From Nectonema munidae (Eukaryota; Nematomorpha; Nectonematoida; Nectonematidae), in NCBI GenBank assembly GCA_030549495.1, contig JAUIRK010001052.1, positions 1,054,001 through 1,118,000 of the forward strand: DNA of 64,000 nucleotides, given 5' to 3'. The position numbers were made by a program, and so were the translations under genes. Of the stretch, positions 1 to 17,300 are shown piece by piece. Within the stretch, counting starts at the first letter, position 1. Each line of letters begins with the position of its first letter. The notes beneath the pieces are model-generated. The model was not told where the DNA came from. It did not search any database and saw only the letters and a program-made list of their open reading frames with translations.

Positions 1-591
1 AATTCTTCTTTCATATCGTCTGCTCCTTGATATCCTACATACACCATCAGTTGAGCATCATTAATAATGTCCGTCGGTTCATCCAACTTAAGACTAAATT
101 GACCACTCTATTTCAAAGACTCAATTAATTGACTTTTGGTATCGTTTGACATGTCAACAATGCGATAATGAATTGTGTCATTCGACAATGGTATCTCTTG
201 AATTTTCTTGGTGTTCTGACCATTTCAATAGCGGCAGGCTTCACTAAATCTTCTTCGATTGTGTGGGACTTTTTCTGTTTTGCAATTCTCCAAGCTGCCA
301 GGAAATCTGCCATAGTAGTAGAATAGGAAAAGGAAAAAGGTCCTTTGTCACTTTGCGTATCAAATCTCTGGCTCTTAATTTGCATTTCCTTTTTCCTGAA
401 AGATATTCTGTCACTGTTAAAAAAAGTAGCATGTTTAGTTTCAAGATGACACTTCAATTTATTTTCTTTCATCGACTCGTTGCTAAGCACTTCCATACAT
501 AAAACACATCGGGGCTTTGATACGCCATGATCTTTAATTCTGAAAATTCTAGATTGAGAAGTTCTTCTTTATATGAACGTTTATAAGCCAT
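1..591 (-). pseudogene. hAT transposase N-terminal fragment (ZBED5/SCAND3-like)
   Basis: A plain DNA transposon relic. On the minus strand an ATG at 589-591 opens MAYKRSYKEELLNLEF and continues KIMAYQSPDVFYVWKCL. After a frame change it reads CMEVLSNESMKENKLKCHL and HLETKHATFF (the CxxC...H....H BED-type zinc finger), then FLAAWRIAKQKKSHTIEED and LVKPAAIEMVRT. These are the conserved opening blocks of ZBED5-type hAT transposases. The body runs off the window start, so only the zinc finger and linker are seen. It is inactive: at least one frameshift separates the start from the finger, and the 5'-most frame ends at a stop. Confidence 0.8.
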
Positions 592-824
592 AGTGATGAA
601 ATAAGATCAAAACAATGATAAATTAATCCCTTGCTAACACCTTCGAGAACAAGCAAAAATGAATGCATATTAGCGCTGTCAATGCTCTTTTATTTCCTAA
701 ATTGATTGACATGTATTGACAAATATTTACTGTAAATGTCAGAGTTGCAATACTTTTGCTAATTGAAAACCCCTACATTATGGTTGGATTGGGAAATTAG
801 AATACAATTGTAATGTCGCGCAAT

Positions 825-931
825 AATGACGGATCGTTCATTGGACAATCATTTTTTTATAATAAATTTTAAAAATTATAAAAAAAAGTTCGTCTCCTTC
901 CCCAATTTTAAGGATGTGCTGTGCGCCCTTG
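825..931. repeat. Dispersed repeat, copy 1
   Basis: About 105 bp alignable to 42603-42715, sharing AATAATG..., TTCATTGGA, a T/A-rich centre, AAAAAGTTCNCCTCC and GATGTG...GCCCTTGATATATAT. Copy 1 is followed directly by the MITE at 932-1380. The copy at 42.6 kb continues past the same TATATAT without it. Confidence 0.65.
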
Positions 932-1348
932 ATATATATCACCATTTTTAGTTCTATTTTGTCCTTTTGCCATTCTATTCTGTCTTTTGTAATTCCGTTT
1001 CGTTCAACTTTTTTTTAATTTTAGTTTTTTATTTTTTTATATTTATATTATCTTGACAGGTACGATTTTTAATTATTTGATATTTTCACTATTTGCGTGA
1101 TGGAATTTTTTAAAATTTTTTGCAGTAAATCAAAAATTAAATCATTTCAATTTTTAATTATAAAAAATAAAATAAATAATAATTTCAAAACAAAAATTAA
1201 GTAATCAACGTAAGAAGTAATATAAATATAATAAATGAAAAATTAAATTTAAAGACAATTTCAAAAAGATAAAATAGAATTGCAAAAAGACAAAATTGAA
1301 TTGCAAAAAGACAAAATTGAATCGCAAAAGGACAAAATAGAACTAAAA

Positions 1349-1380
<32 letters not shown>
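932..1380. mobile_element. Palindromic MITE with (TA)n target, copy 1
   Basis: The ends are inverted repeats. TATATATCACCATTTTTAG and TTCTATTTTGTCCTTTTGC at the left match the reverse complement of the right end (1315-1380). Inside the right arm, a roughly 21-bp unit (GACAAAATTGAATTGCAAAAA) is repeated about four times. The centre is A/T-only. No coding capacity. The right end runs into a (TA)n tract, so the target was probably a TA-rich site. Superfamily not assignable. Confidence 0.6.
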
Positions 1381-5531
<4,151 letters not shown>

Positions 5532-5570
5532 TACATAAATACACTCATAGACATGAACAAAATATGGATT

Positions 5571-5738
5571 TATATATACCATTTTTAGTTCGAAATTGTC
5601 TTTTTTTAATTCTAATTTGTCTTTTATTTTATTTTGTCTTTTTTAAATTTTATTTTGTATTTTAGAAAGATAGTTTAGTAAAAAGGACATTTTAGAACTT
5701 AAAAAAGACAATTTAGAAGTAAAAATAATATATATAGG
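5571..5738. mobile_element. Palindromic MITE with (TA)n target, copy 2
   Basis: The left end TATATATACCATTTTTAG then TTCGAAATTGTCTTTTT is inverted-repeated at the right end (...AAAAAGACAATTTAGAAGT to ATATATAGG). Same family as 932-1380 but only about 170 bp. It sits just after the (CA)n tract. Confidence 0.55.
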
Positions 5739-6046
5739 ATGTTATATTGGGGGCCTTTATTAGTCTTTTTGCGGGGGACCCAAGAATCCGTAAGAACGGC
5801 TCTGATAGGAGACATGAAGTTTGTTCAGATGAGAGAACGTTCGGAAATGCAAGCTGGTATTTTAGAACCTCAAGTCTATTAGTTAGATATTTAAATCAGG
5901 TTAAAACTTATTAAATCCGTTTTTTTACGATTTTTTCCAACCCTTTTGTGTCCCAAGAAATCATAATCGCCTGGTTATCAAATTGAGTTGAAAAAGAAAA
6001 CAGGCGAGTATTCTTCAGGGCTTCGGAGCTGGAGTCGGAGCCGGCG

Positions 6047-7552
6047 AAGCCAGACCATTTGTCTACATGGAACGAGAGCTGGAGCATGAAAGATTAAAAT
6101 TACTACTCCTATGCCTGGCTTCAGACAATTTAAATACATGGTTGTTTTGTTTGGGAAGAATATATAGTCAAAACTGTCTAAACCGAATTTCAAGGAAAAT
6201 TAAAAATAAAATATACCGAATTGCTAAGAAATAGCAATTATGTTTATTTCCAAAAAAAGTTTTTCATTTTCAAAAATATAATCTGAACTATTTCTATTTT
6301 TCTTATAATTTATCAAATTTTCATCTCCTAGGGCTTCACAATGAAATTAGATAGGAATATAAATATTGTAAAAATAAAACTTTTACCAGCACAATTCATT
6401 ATTGCTACATTAAAAAACTTATCCATGTTTACAATTTTTTTAAAAATATTTTATTTCTCAATTTATTAATTATTATAAAATATTTACTGATGAGTGTAAG
6501 GGTATATGGTAGGTACACTCCAGTGGGTAGGTATAAACAAAGTGCCATCGACAAAAATCAAATAAAAGATTTCTAGTTTCTGATCCAACTCTTCAATCAA
6601 CTAATCCATATCAGTCTACTTATTGAAAAGTGTAAAGTTATTTTATTAGATGTATACAATATTAGTATGATGCCTAATACAATTTCTAAAATATTTAAAT
6701 TTCTTAATCATATATTTTTTTTTATATTACTTTTCACTTTTTATATGTTTGAAAATGGGGGTTTTGAAATAGGAAAAACTTTAATTAGTAGATTTATGGA
6801 AGCCAGACCATTTGTCTACATGGAACGAGAGCTGGAGCATGAAAGATTAAAATTACTACTCCTATGCCTGGCTTCAGACAATTTAAATACATGGTTGTTT
6901 TGTTTGGGAAGAATATATAGTCAAAACTGTCTAAACCGAATTTCAAGGAAAATTAAAAATAAAATATACCGAATTGCTAAGAAATAGCAATTATGTTTAT
7001 TTCCAAAAAAAGTTTTTCATTTTCAAAAATATAATCTGAACTATTTCTATTTTTCCTATAATTTATCAAATTTTCATCTCCTAGGGCTTCACAATGAAAT
7101 TAGATAGGAATATAAATATTGTAAAAATAAAACTTTTACCAGCACAATTCATTATTGCTACATTAAAAAACTTATCCATGTTTACAATTTTTTTAAAAAT
7201 ATTTTATTTCTCAATTTATTAATTATTATAAAATATTTACTGATGAGTGTAAGGGTATATGGTAGGTACACTCCAGTGGGTAGGTATAAACAAAGTGCCA
7301 TCGACAAAAATCAAATAAAAGATTTCTAGTTTCTGATCCAACTCTTCAATCAACTAATCCATATCAGTCTACTTATTGAAAAGTGTAAAGTTATTTTATT
7401 AGATGTATACAATATTAGTATGATGCCTAATACAATTTCTAAAATATTTAAATTTCTTAATCATATATTTTTTTTTATATTACTTTTCACTTTTTATATG
7501 TTTGAAAATGGGGGTTTTGAAATAGGAAAAACTTTAATTAGTAGATTTATGG
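6047..7552 (+). repeat. 753-bp tandem duplication
   Basis: Copy 1 (6047-6799) and copy 2 (6800-7552) are nearly identical. The one difference I noticed is a T/C at TTTCTTATAA versus TTTCCTATAA. Both start AAGCCAGACCATTTGTCTAC and end TTAATTAGTAGATTTATGG. A frame spanning the copy junction (6667-6987) is a by-product. The near identity implies a very recent duplication or an assembly artefact. No coding signal recognised. Confidence 0.93.
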
Positions 7553-8025
7553 TTTTATCAGATAAAATTGATTAAAAGCAATGCCTTTATCATAAGATTA
7601 TTTATATAAAATAAAAATAGTGAATATATAAAATATATAAATAAGTAAAATGAATGTATGGTGCGAGTGGTGATGACATTTTCTAGTAGAACATATACAA
7701 CATATGTAAAACATTGCTAGGGAAAATTTTCAGTGAAGAAACTTTCGTAGAACCTATAGTGATTCTAGTAGTAGTTTTCACTACTTCTCTTTCTATATAT
7801 CATATGCAAAAACTAACACACGCCACAACACATTGTATTGCATTCAATACATACCTTAATAATTGTCAACATATACGTAGATATGTATATTAATTTATCT
7901 TTTTTCTGCATCTGTAAAATTTCAGTATAGTTTGCATATAATACGCTAGTTGAAATATATGTGTATCAATATTATATATCTAGAAATTAGAAGTAAATTA
8001 GACATTTCTGTATCTCAAGCAGTGG

Positions 8026-8095
8026 CGTAGCTAGACATAAGCCACGAGGGGCCGTGATTTACACCTTCGAAATGGCGGTGATTCAAAATTGGTTT
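8026..8095. mobile_element. Transposon end of the CAGTGGCG(T/G)A type
   Basis: CAGTGGCGTAGCTAGACATA then AGCCACGAGGGGCC resembles the widespread GGCG(G/T)A-type DNA-transposon termini also seen at 21639, 32279, 35645 and 38188. Only one end is visible. It stops about 40 bp before the first SUN exon. Confidence 0.4.
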
Positions 8096-8137
8096 GTCTT
8101 CTTTTGAATCTTTTTAACTTTTGTTGGTTTATTATAG

Positions 8138-8342
8138 GGCAAGTTATTCTCCACAAGGTGAAAAAGATAATTGGCAAATTCCTAACATGTCTCGCAGAAG
8201 ATTGCGTGAAAGAAACACTCGCAACCAAAAAAGTATTGACTACTGCTTTAGTGATGATAACGACGATGCAATTAAGGCCTCTCACAGTAAGCAGCAATCT
8301 TCCTTTCGTCGCCAAGACGATTTTGTGTGCGAAAGCAAGCAA
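8138..8342 (+). CDS. SUN: SUN gene: first coding exon
   Basis: The acceptor-like TTATTATAG ends at 8137 and the donor is at 8343 (GTAACA). The chosen start ATG at 8187 opens MSRRRLRERNTRNQK, which recalls the MSRR(S/R)LR opening of vertebrate SUN1/SUN2. An acidic stretch (SDDNDD) and Q/S/R-rich sequence follow, giving 52 codons that end in phase 0. Frames upstream of the ATG are also open, so the exon may carry 5'UTR or continue from an earlier exon. GC content is clearly above the flanks. A transposon end (GGCGTAGCTAG, 8026-8095) abuts it on the left. Assignment to SUN is inference from the motif, strand and phase. Confidence 0.6.
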
Positions 8343-11300
8343 GTAACATTCATTGTTATCCGCATATTTCTCTTCTTTTCGTCTAAGGCTTTCCAATCTC
8401 TTGAACCTGGTGGAAACTCTTGCAATATATATATAAAAAATATCTTTTCATGAAATGCCTTTTCATGTCTCATGGAGCACCTACATAGTATCATAAGATA
8501 TTAGTGCTTTACATATAAAATTTATCTATTTTTTCTTCACTTTATTTGCGATGCAAGGAATGTAAATATAGACAAATCAAAATTAAATAAAGATTGTTAT
8601 GCAAGTGTATAACACATATAGAACAGAACCCAAATAATATTACCCTTATCCTTTCTTGATGGCGTTGAGAAGGCATAAAAGCAAGGTTAAATGTTTTCAA
8701 AGCTTTCATGCAGAATCCATAAGTAGAAGTATGGGGTTTGTTATTCATCGAAATAAGCCAATTTAATAAGCTTTCAAATTTGGTGTAATGAACAAATCTT
8801 GTAAATTTCATCTCAGTAGTCGCATTTTGCTTCAATCCTTGGAATAAACACTTTAATCAATTTTCAAATGTCTATTCTGAAATTCCTTCGTTTTCTATTG
8901 TTGGATCTTCAATTCCAACAACTCGTCCTTCAAGATTTACACAAGTTCAAGAGTTAGTGTATTTGCAATCCATCCGCTGACCTTGATTTTTGAAATTTTT
9001 CGCCCATTATACTAAAAAGTTTCCTAACTCTGCTATATTCTTCTCATTGCAATTCTTTTATATGCTTCTCCTAGACAATGAGTGATCAAGATCCTTATTT
9101 GTTTAAAATTCAAACTTTTTCCACTTTTACCTTACGATATTTCAATGTAAGCCACTTTTTTTGCTCTAAAAATATGAGCCTTTTTAAAATCTCTCCATAA
9201 CTAGAATCAACTGGTTGCCGAATATCAAAAGCATTTGGTAAACCATGCCAAATTACTGCATTTAACTTTCTAATTTCATTTTGAAATAAGCAAAGGGCTC
9301 AGCTTGTAAATTATCACAAAATAGTACCAATTTTTATAGGTTGCTAAGTGCTAACTTAGGGAACTAAAGTTCTGAGCACATTCAACACAAAATCTGTATG
9401 AGCCCATGCATTATTTTTCCATTATTGAATTGAATTTCTTCAAAACAATGAAAAGATTAAGTAATAAAATGAACAGTAGGTTTCGCAACTTCATCTCCAA
9501 ATTCAAAAGAACATAATGATATAAGATGGAGCTGATCGAAGGGTAAAGAAAAAATACCATCGAGATGATTAACTTCTAAACAAGATATAAATATATGTAG
9601 AGAGAGGATAAATATTTTACAAATACATTTGTATTTTCCTTAAAGAGGATTTATATAAGAATAACCTGAAATTTTTATGGAACATACTCTTTCTATTGGA
9701 AAGCTCAAAGTTAATTAATTCACTAATTTTTTTTTAAGCAAAACACAATAAGTATAAACATTTAGGTTAAATATATTTAAGGGAGGAACATAATAGGAGT
9801 TGGAATGATTGTTAAATTTGAAGATTTTAACTCTTATTCCTACAATCGATAGGAATAGGATTCTTGAACTTAACCCATTTAAGACCAAGCAAAGCAGACG
9901 ATATTTAAAAAAACGCAGACGATTTATATTCAAAGTCATTGAAAAAAGCAGACGAAGATGAAATTACTTATGTTCCAAAATAGGAACATTGGTCGCAAAT
10001 GGGTTAAAGAAAATACCAGATATACGGGATATTTTTAAAACCAGACTACTGATATGCACTTTCCAAGTAAGGTGATCAACCTCTTCAAGTAAGTTAGCAT
10101 TAATCCTCGTATTAATTTCAACTGAAACCGGAGTGTTTCTGCATTTGTTGGGATTAAAGGATTACTTATTAATTAAGGTCCTAAGATGTAATTGTTTGAG
10201 AAGATCTTTGACTTTGTTCACACAGTCATCGTTATAAGAATGGGAAGTTTATGAGTGCCTAGCACATATCCATTGAATAAAAAATTTTGTGTCAGGTACC
10301 TCGATTATTATATCATTGATGAAAAGCATAAATAATATAAGTCCTAAAATAGAACTCCGTGGAAGGCCAATGTTCACTAAAACAGGTAAGCAATATTCAG
10401 AAAAAAAAACAAGTGGGACAAGAAGAGATAAAAGATGAGAACCTTTATAATAGTATGCAATGTAGGGTGATTACAAAAAATGATTTTTCATAAAACTACC
10501 TTTAAACGAGGAACTTTTATCGGTATTTTCAAAAAAAAATGGTCATTTTTTTTTTTTTTTTTGAAAAAAGGTCCCCCGTCTTTTATGAAAATATTTAGAA
10601 AATGTTAAGAAAAAGGTAAAAACATCAAAATATAAAATTTGTTCATTAAAAAAACTTTTATTTAATAATTAAACAGTTTTTAATTGTATATATAATAAAA
10701 TAGATATAAGTAAATGTAAAGCAAAAACAAAATGTTTAAAAACTGTTTTTTGTTAAAAATTTTAGATTTAAAAATGTAAGATTTTTTGAAGTCTGATTCA
10801 ATTGTTCCATAATTTTTACCGCTCGCTTTAAATTTTTGTTGGATCTTAGAATGTCAATTTTTGACTTATCAAGTTTCCAATGCCTTTTCAAACAATCGAT
10901 TGCCTTTTTGCACTTTGTCTTTTGCAATGAGCTCAACAAATCGTTGAAAGTGTTCGCGTTGTAATGTTGCGTTGAAAACCAAGCTTGCGCCCACTCATAA
11001 CAAATAAAATCGCACGCTGCACTAAAGATGTTGCGCTTTCTTGTAAAAGGAAGACGCTATAACAACGTATATTGCTCGCGAGTTCCATCTTGCCTGATTT
11101 ACGTTTGGACACTTTTTCCAGTGTATTTTAGGCCAATTTAAAGTTTTTTGTAGTGACAATATGGCTGACACAATTCATACAAAAAATTTAAAATCGTCGC
11201 GCCATCTAGGATTTCTACTTATTTCCACATAATTTGTTTCGAACTTTCGGTATGTGTTTTTGAGAGTTTCATAATTCTTTGATATTTCTTCGATTAAAAA

Positions 11301-14300
11301 GTAGTTGAGTTCTGGTTTGCTTGTACATCCTGGAAAAAAAAATTTATCACATGTTTTAGTAGCAAGTCGAGTATGTGGTGCTGACAGCCAATATACTGCA
11401 GCTTTTCAAATCCTTTTTTTACTATGTCATCTTGAATTCGCTTTACAATACCATTGAAACAACCTTAATTTACAGCAGTTGTGTCGCAAATGATCATCGA
11501 AATATTTTTCCAAGCGTTATACTCATCAATCAGCTTATGCAATTCTTCATGTATAGCCCTAGCCGCGCCATTAAGACATTTTAAAACACCAAATTTAATT
11601 TCTGTTGCAGTGTTTTTGAGTAAAACAACTTGATACTCTTCTCCTGCAAGCTTTTTGCCATCAAAGTGAAGACAAAAGAGTTCATCTTTTTGTAGTTTTT
11701 CAAAAAAATTTATTTTAGTTTTTCTTCCTTCTTGGATAACTTTTTTCCAGATACCTGACTAACTTGGAACCGGTACATTATATCCTTGTTGCAAGAACCT
11801 TTTGTGCTTTGTGTGTTGAAATGTTGTTTTTACGTATTAGTAAACTCGCTGTTTCAGTACTCGCTCTTTTGTACGTTGATTTATCTTCAGAAAAAACAAA
11901 GGAAGGGGAGAACGGCTCATGAAAAGAAGATTCAGAGCTGGATTCAGAGACATCAAGCTTTTGTGAATCTTTATTACGATTTGATACTACCTGAACACAA
12001 ATTCGTTTCCTTGGATGTATTGTTTTTAATGGAGCTTCTTTTACCGTCGAATAACCGATTTTACCTCCACTTTCAATTTGCTTTTTGTAAAATTCCTTGT
12101 CTTCAGTGCATTTCCATTCTCCTTTTGGATTTGTCACATCAAATAAATTAGAAAGTGTTGAAATAAACTTATTAGATGAGTTTTTTTTGTTATTATCATT
12201 CAGATTTATCAAATGATTTATTTTTTTTCTTATTAGTGCACTAGAAAAATGTGAAAAGTTCAGAGTTTCTCTCCAAAGCAATTCAATATCCGTGACCATA
12301 GTTTTTATTCTATCTTGTCGCAGCTTTTCTAAATTGAATTAAAAAACAAAATAAAAAAGGAGGACTATTTTTCTATGAAGTATAAGAGATATAATTTTCT
12401 CAAAGATTTTAACAAAGCAGGAAGTAATTAATAGGACGAAAAGAATAAACGTTATCTGTTGTATTCCTAGTTTTCAGAAGAGGGATAACTTTATGAAAAA
12501 TTTCATTATATAAATGGTAATATAAAGGATGCACTTTGGAATGATGTTAATATTTTTTACCATCATGACCTTTAGAATTTTTCTTAGAAAGAGAATCAAC
12601 TGAGATTCGTTATAGGAGATAAAGGTATCCATTTATTTCTCTGAGAAGTTTGTTGAATCACGCGACAAGTCGACTGAAAAAACGATCATAAAACTTTTCA
12701 GGAGTGAAAGGTATATTTATGGATTTATCATTAAATTTAAGCAGTTTTTTATTAAAAGAATTCTAAAATGATTTGCCAGTAGTGTTACACAGTTGACATT
12801 AAAGATATTCCGTTTTGTTTCTTTTAATCCTGTCCTTTTCTCGGTAAGTATTCAGAAGTTGTGACTTTGAAGTGATTACTAGGAGTGTAAGGAAAATTCT
12901 AGTTATAATATCTTGTAAAAATTGAACTAACAAATTATATGATTCATTAACTTTATCATTATGGACAACATGAGCCCAATCCAAATAAGAAATTTCATTA
13001 TAAATTTTTTTATTCTGCTGTGAGAAAAAATACGACGATTGCAGAAAAAACTTGAAAATGAAATATCAGAAAGAACGTTTGCTAGGAAGTCATCATGAAG
13101 GAAAATAATCTGATATATCAGGTTCAACGTTGAAGGAATCAACATCTATAGAAGAAGAAAAATTATTTTTACAAATGACTATTTCTAAGGAATTCAACAT
13201 TTATAGAAAAATTAATAAAATTTTTATCAATGAGAGATTTTGAAGTTGGAGTTGTTAACCTAGTAGCCATTGTTATCAATGTCTAGAAATTGCAAGAAGA
13301 TAAAAGATAGAAATATTCAAGATACAAAGGAATAGAATTAAGTTTTATTAAAATCACCATCAAAATGAACGCACTTTAAGTGATGGAAAATGAAGAAATC
13401 AATGAAATTCTTAAGATTCAAAAACTCTACTCTTACGTACAAAATGTTTAAAATGATAGCCATCCAAATCATTAGCGTCGACAGTAGAAGTATTTCCATA
13501 TCTCGGAGACAATGATTAAATCGAAATGAAAAATGGAAGAATTCAAAAAGCGAGAAAGATGATCACAACTTTTGTCCACGCTTCTCACATTTGTGTGAAA
13601 AATTTTCATAGTGTTATCCTTCAACAAGTCAGATTTAAAGCAAGTTATGCCAAGTTTAGCAAAAGTGGTTTGGGGAAAATGATACTTCTGTAAGTAAAGA
13701 GCTAAATGTGGCTGAATCATATATATCAATATATCGAGAGATGTTATGCATGGCAGAAAAACAACTGCAATTTATTGTGTAGACTTCAAATTAAGAAAGT
13801 GTTGCAGTATTACGAATGTGTTTGGAGCTGAAACCAGTGTATTCACATTCGTTATAAAAATGCTTTGAAGTAGCATCAAGCGAACAATCTTTTGAATAAT
13901 GAGGTAGTAATGAACAATATTTTATTGATTATTGCTTTAGATGTACACTCCTTCGCCATGTGCTTGAAACATTTACAATTTTAACATAGTAGGAAGAAAA
14001 GGGAAAAATCTCATGAGCAATACAATCAATAAATATGTCTTTCAAGGAAAGAACTTTTTTAATAACTTCAGGTTTGAACCTTATCAAGCATTGCACCAAA
14101 TTTGATGATGTATTTTAAAAAAGCTAGTTATAATCGAAACTTCGGCATTATTCGGATTGCAGATTAAATCCACTTTGTCACTATATATCAGGATGATATG
14201 AAGCTTTTTCATCTTCTCATTTTACCCGCGCCTTTAGAAATTAAAGCAGTCAACGTTCTTACTCACTCGACTGAAACAAATTTGTAGTGAACACTGTCTT

Positions 14301-17300
14301 TTATCAAGTCCTTTTGAAGGAACATTTATTCAAACTCGATGCTGTGAACGTTCATCATCTCTTTTTACGTATTTTTCACACGTAGTTAATCTATCAGTAA
14401 CGAAAGGACTTGATAAGTTTTCCATCATTTTTAAATTCAAAGAGACGTTCTCTAATATGTAGATATTCCTTACCAACTTTAATCGCTTCTTAAGCCTTTA
14501 CATACATGTGTTGTTGCTCTGCTACCACAAAAACTATTACATACATGTTCCTTTCTATTCACTTGTTAGTCTGCTTATAATTTACTGCATTGCCATTATC
14601 ACTTTCATCAGTTAATCTTTGCCTGTATTTTGCTAATACTATTACTAAACTTACCAAACCAGAAACATTTTGATTGGATATTAATATAAAACACATATCT
14701 CCTTCTCGATGCATATTTTCATAAGCATAAGCTTAGCTTGTGTCATCATTACATTATTCATAGATAGGTAATGGAGAAATTGATAAAAATGTTTCTTAAC
14801 AACGTTCCTTTGAGTACTGAAAGTTTCTTAGCTTTGAGGGACAATGAGTACTAGTTTCTTATAAAAAAAAAGAGAGTGTAGAACAACATTCTTGTTCCCC
14901 AAGTGTTGCTTATTCAGCGAAGATTGCCTTAATTGTATATTTCATTGATGTGAACGAATTCTTCAGTATACGGTTAAATTGTTCTTTGTTTCTTCTATTT
15001 TTATACAAATTACTCTACTCTATAGAATGAATATTTTAGCAAAATTTGTGTGAATTATATTACATCATTTCATTCATAATGCGTATGTGGAGATGACTAC
15101 TCTGTATGAATCTTAAATATCATTATCTTTTCTCTCATTATTTTCTTTTTCTTGTTTACACACACGCATAATCTTATTTGTTATCAATTTGCCTGAGTTA
15201 CATTCTTTTTGGTTTTTTTTTAATAATAAATTTTTAAGGATTAAGCCTACGGCTAAAAAGAACTATTTGCTGCACCAGTTTTCAATTGGCTAATGCAAAG
15301 TTAAATTTTATTATCTTTGAACACGAAGATTTATTTATTTATTCAATCTTTGCTATGTAGTAATATTTTAGATTCCCTCCTTCTCTTTTCTCAAGAACCG
15401 AAATCAGAAAGCTTTTGATTGCATTTTTTGCAAAACATTTAGTCTAATAATAAAAATAAGATACAAATATTTAGTCATTTTCTACTATTTTAAAAATATA
15501 TTATATTTTAATTAAACTTTAAAATGATATATTTTAATGAATGTCAAATAATCCAAGGTTCTAAGATTTAGAGCCTGCACACTTTTAACACATAAGATAT
15601 TAAGGCCTGGAATTGTTTCTTGACTAATTTTCATGTAATTTTTTTATAAATAGCATCTTTACAATTTTTGGGGGTTCAACCCGAGCTACAGAGTTTGTTC
15701 TTACTTATTATTTAAAGCAATCATATGTCTTGATTATTTAAGTTTTTGTTGTTATACAAGCAGTCTTATAAATTTATAATGGATACTCGCTAGTTTTTGT
15801 CTCTTGATCTGGCAAGCACTGCTATGATGAAGACAAGATTGCATATTAACTTGATTATTACTTTAGTTTTCGTTTCACATTTTCAAATATAACGGAACTT
15901 TCAGAGCGCACCAAATATCATCTCGAGGTGTTGGTTGGTCTTCTTGGTGTTTGAAATTGTCTATGATTGTACGAAATCATTTATATGGGCAATTGTGAAG
16001 AGATTTCTAATCTAGTTGACATGTCTCTGAACAGGGCAGTTTATTTTTGAGCTGAAACTTTATTTTTTTGATTTGTAGAGAAATTTTTTTGCTTTTTTTT
16101 CAAAAAAATTTATCTTGATTTCTCATTTAAAAAAATAAAGTTTATCTATTTTCATAGAATTTATTTTCTTTATTTGGAAAAAAATTTAAATTGAAATCTG
16201 AAAATTTCATTTTTTGAAATTTTAACTTAATTTAAATACTATTATATTTGTATAAAATGCTTTTGAATGTTCTGCTTTTATCTTTTTGATGAGACCTCCT
16301 GAAAAAGTTAATTTTAAAATTTTTTATCGTTTTTATATAAAATGATTTTGCCTATACGGACTTATAAAAACTTCAAAAAAAGTATTAAAAGAACGAATAA
16401 AGTGCTATATTATTTGCTTCTGTTCACCTTTCTTCTCACGCATATTTACTATTTTCAGAACATTTCGTCAGTCTCCGGCGTTTTTTCGTCAACGAAGTTA
16501 ATTGGCGAAATATCTCCTAAATTCATTTCTAAGTCCAAACAATCTCATGACACCATTTACCAAAGAGAGGGCATGTCAAATGCTAACAGCAAATACCTCA
16601 ATTCAAGAATTTGCAACAAACTAGAAGTTAATGCCAGAAGCAGTTCCATATCAACTCCTAAGACAAGTTTTTTTATATACTCGCATAATTTCGTTGACTT
16701 TAAATTTCGGCACTAACACTGAAGCTAGAGTTATAAGAAGGCCTTCATTATGTAGTTGTGCATCTAAACAATATCTGAAGTCTAGCACTACCGATATATT
16801 TTTCCTAAAAATCTTTTGAGTCCTCCCCTTCCCAGAAAGCTTTTTTTAATCCTAAACTCTATTAACTTATCGAATAACTAGTGTGATTTTCTTCAATTTG
16901 AATATTATAACATACTCATAATAATTTTTAATTTGAAAAAGAAACTAAAACATGTTCATACTTTCTCCAAAACTGAATAAACTTCGTCAAAAATTTTTAA
17001 TTGCTAAAGAAAAACAAAAGATTGTTTAAAAATTTTTGTAATTATTTTTTGTACAAGTGTAATTTCCGGAAACTAATTTTTTTTCTTCATTACATGTACT
17101 TGTAAGATGAATATTGTATAGCTATTAGAGCACTCAATCGTGAATATGTGGGCTTTCAAAAATCAAGAACTTCGATCTCTTATTTTTTTATTAGTTTTAT
17201 GACTGATATACTTTTCAAGTTTTAGCTGAATTTCCTATTTCGTAGAAGCGGGCTAGCCCTTTCTTTGCCCGTACCCCTGCAGGTCTCTATGTAGAGCAGT

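Noticed and set aside
16631-16819. Extension of the SUN exon past 16626 into the overlapping frames
   Set aside because: The frame after 16671 ends in stops, and only the donor at 16627 gives the phase needed by the next exon.
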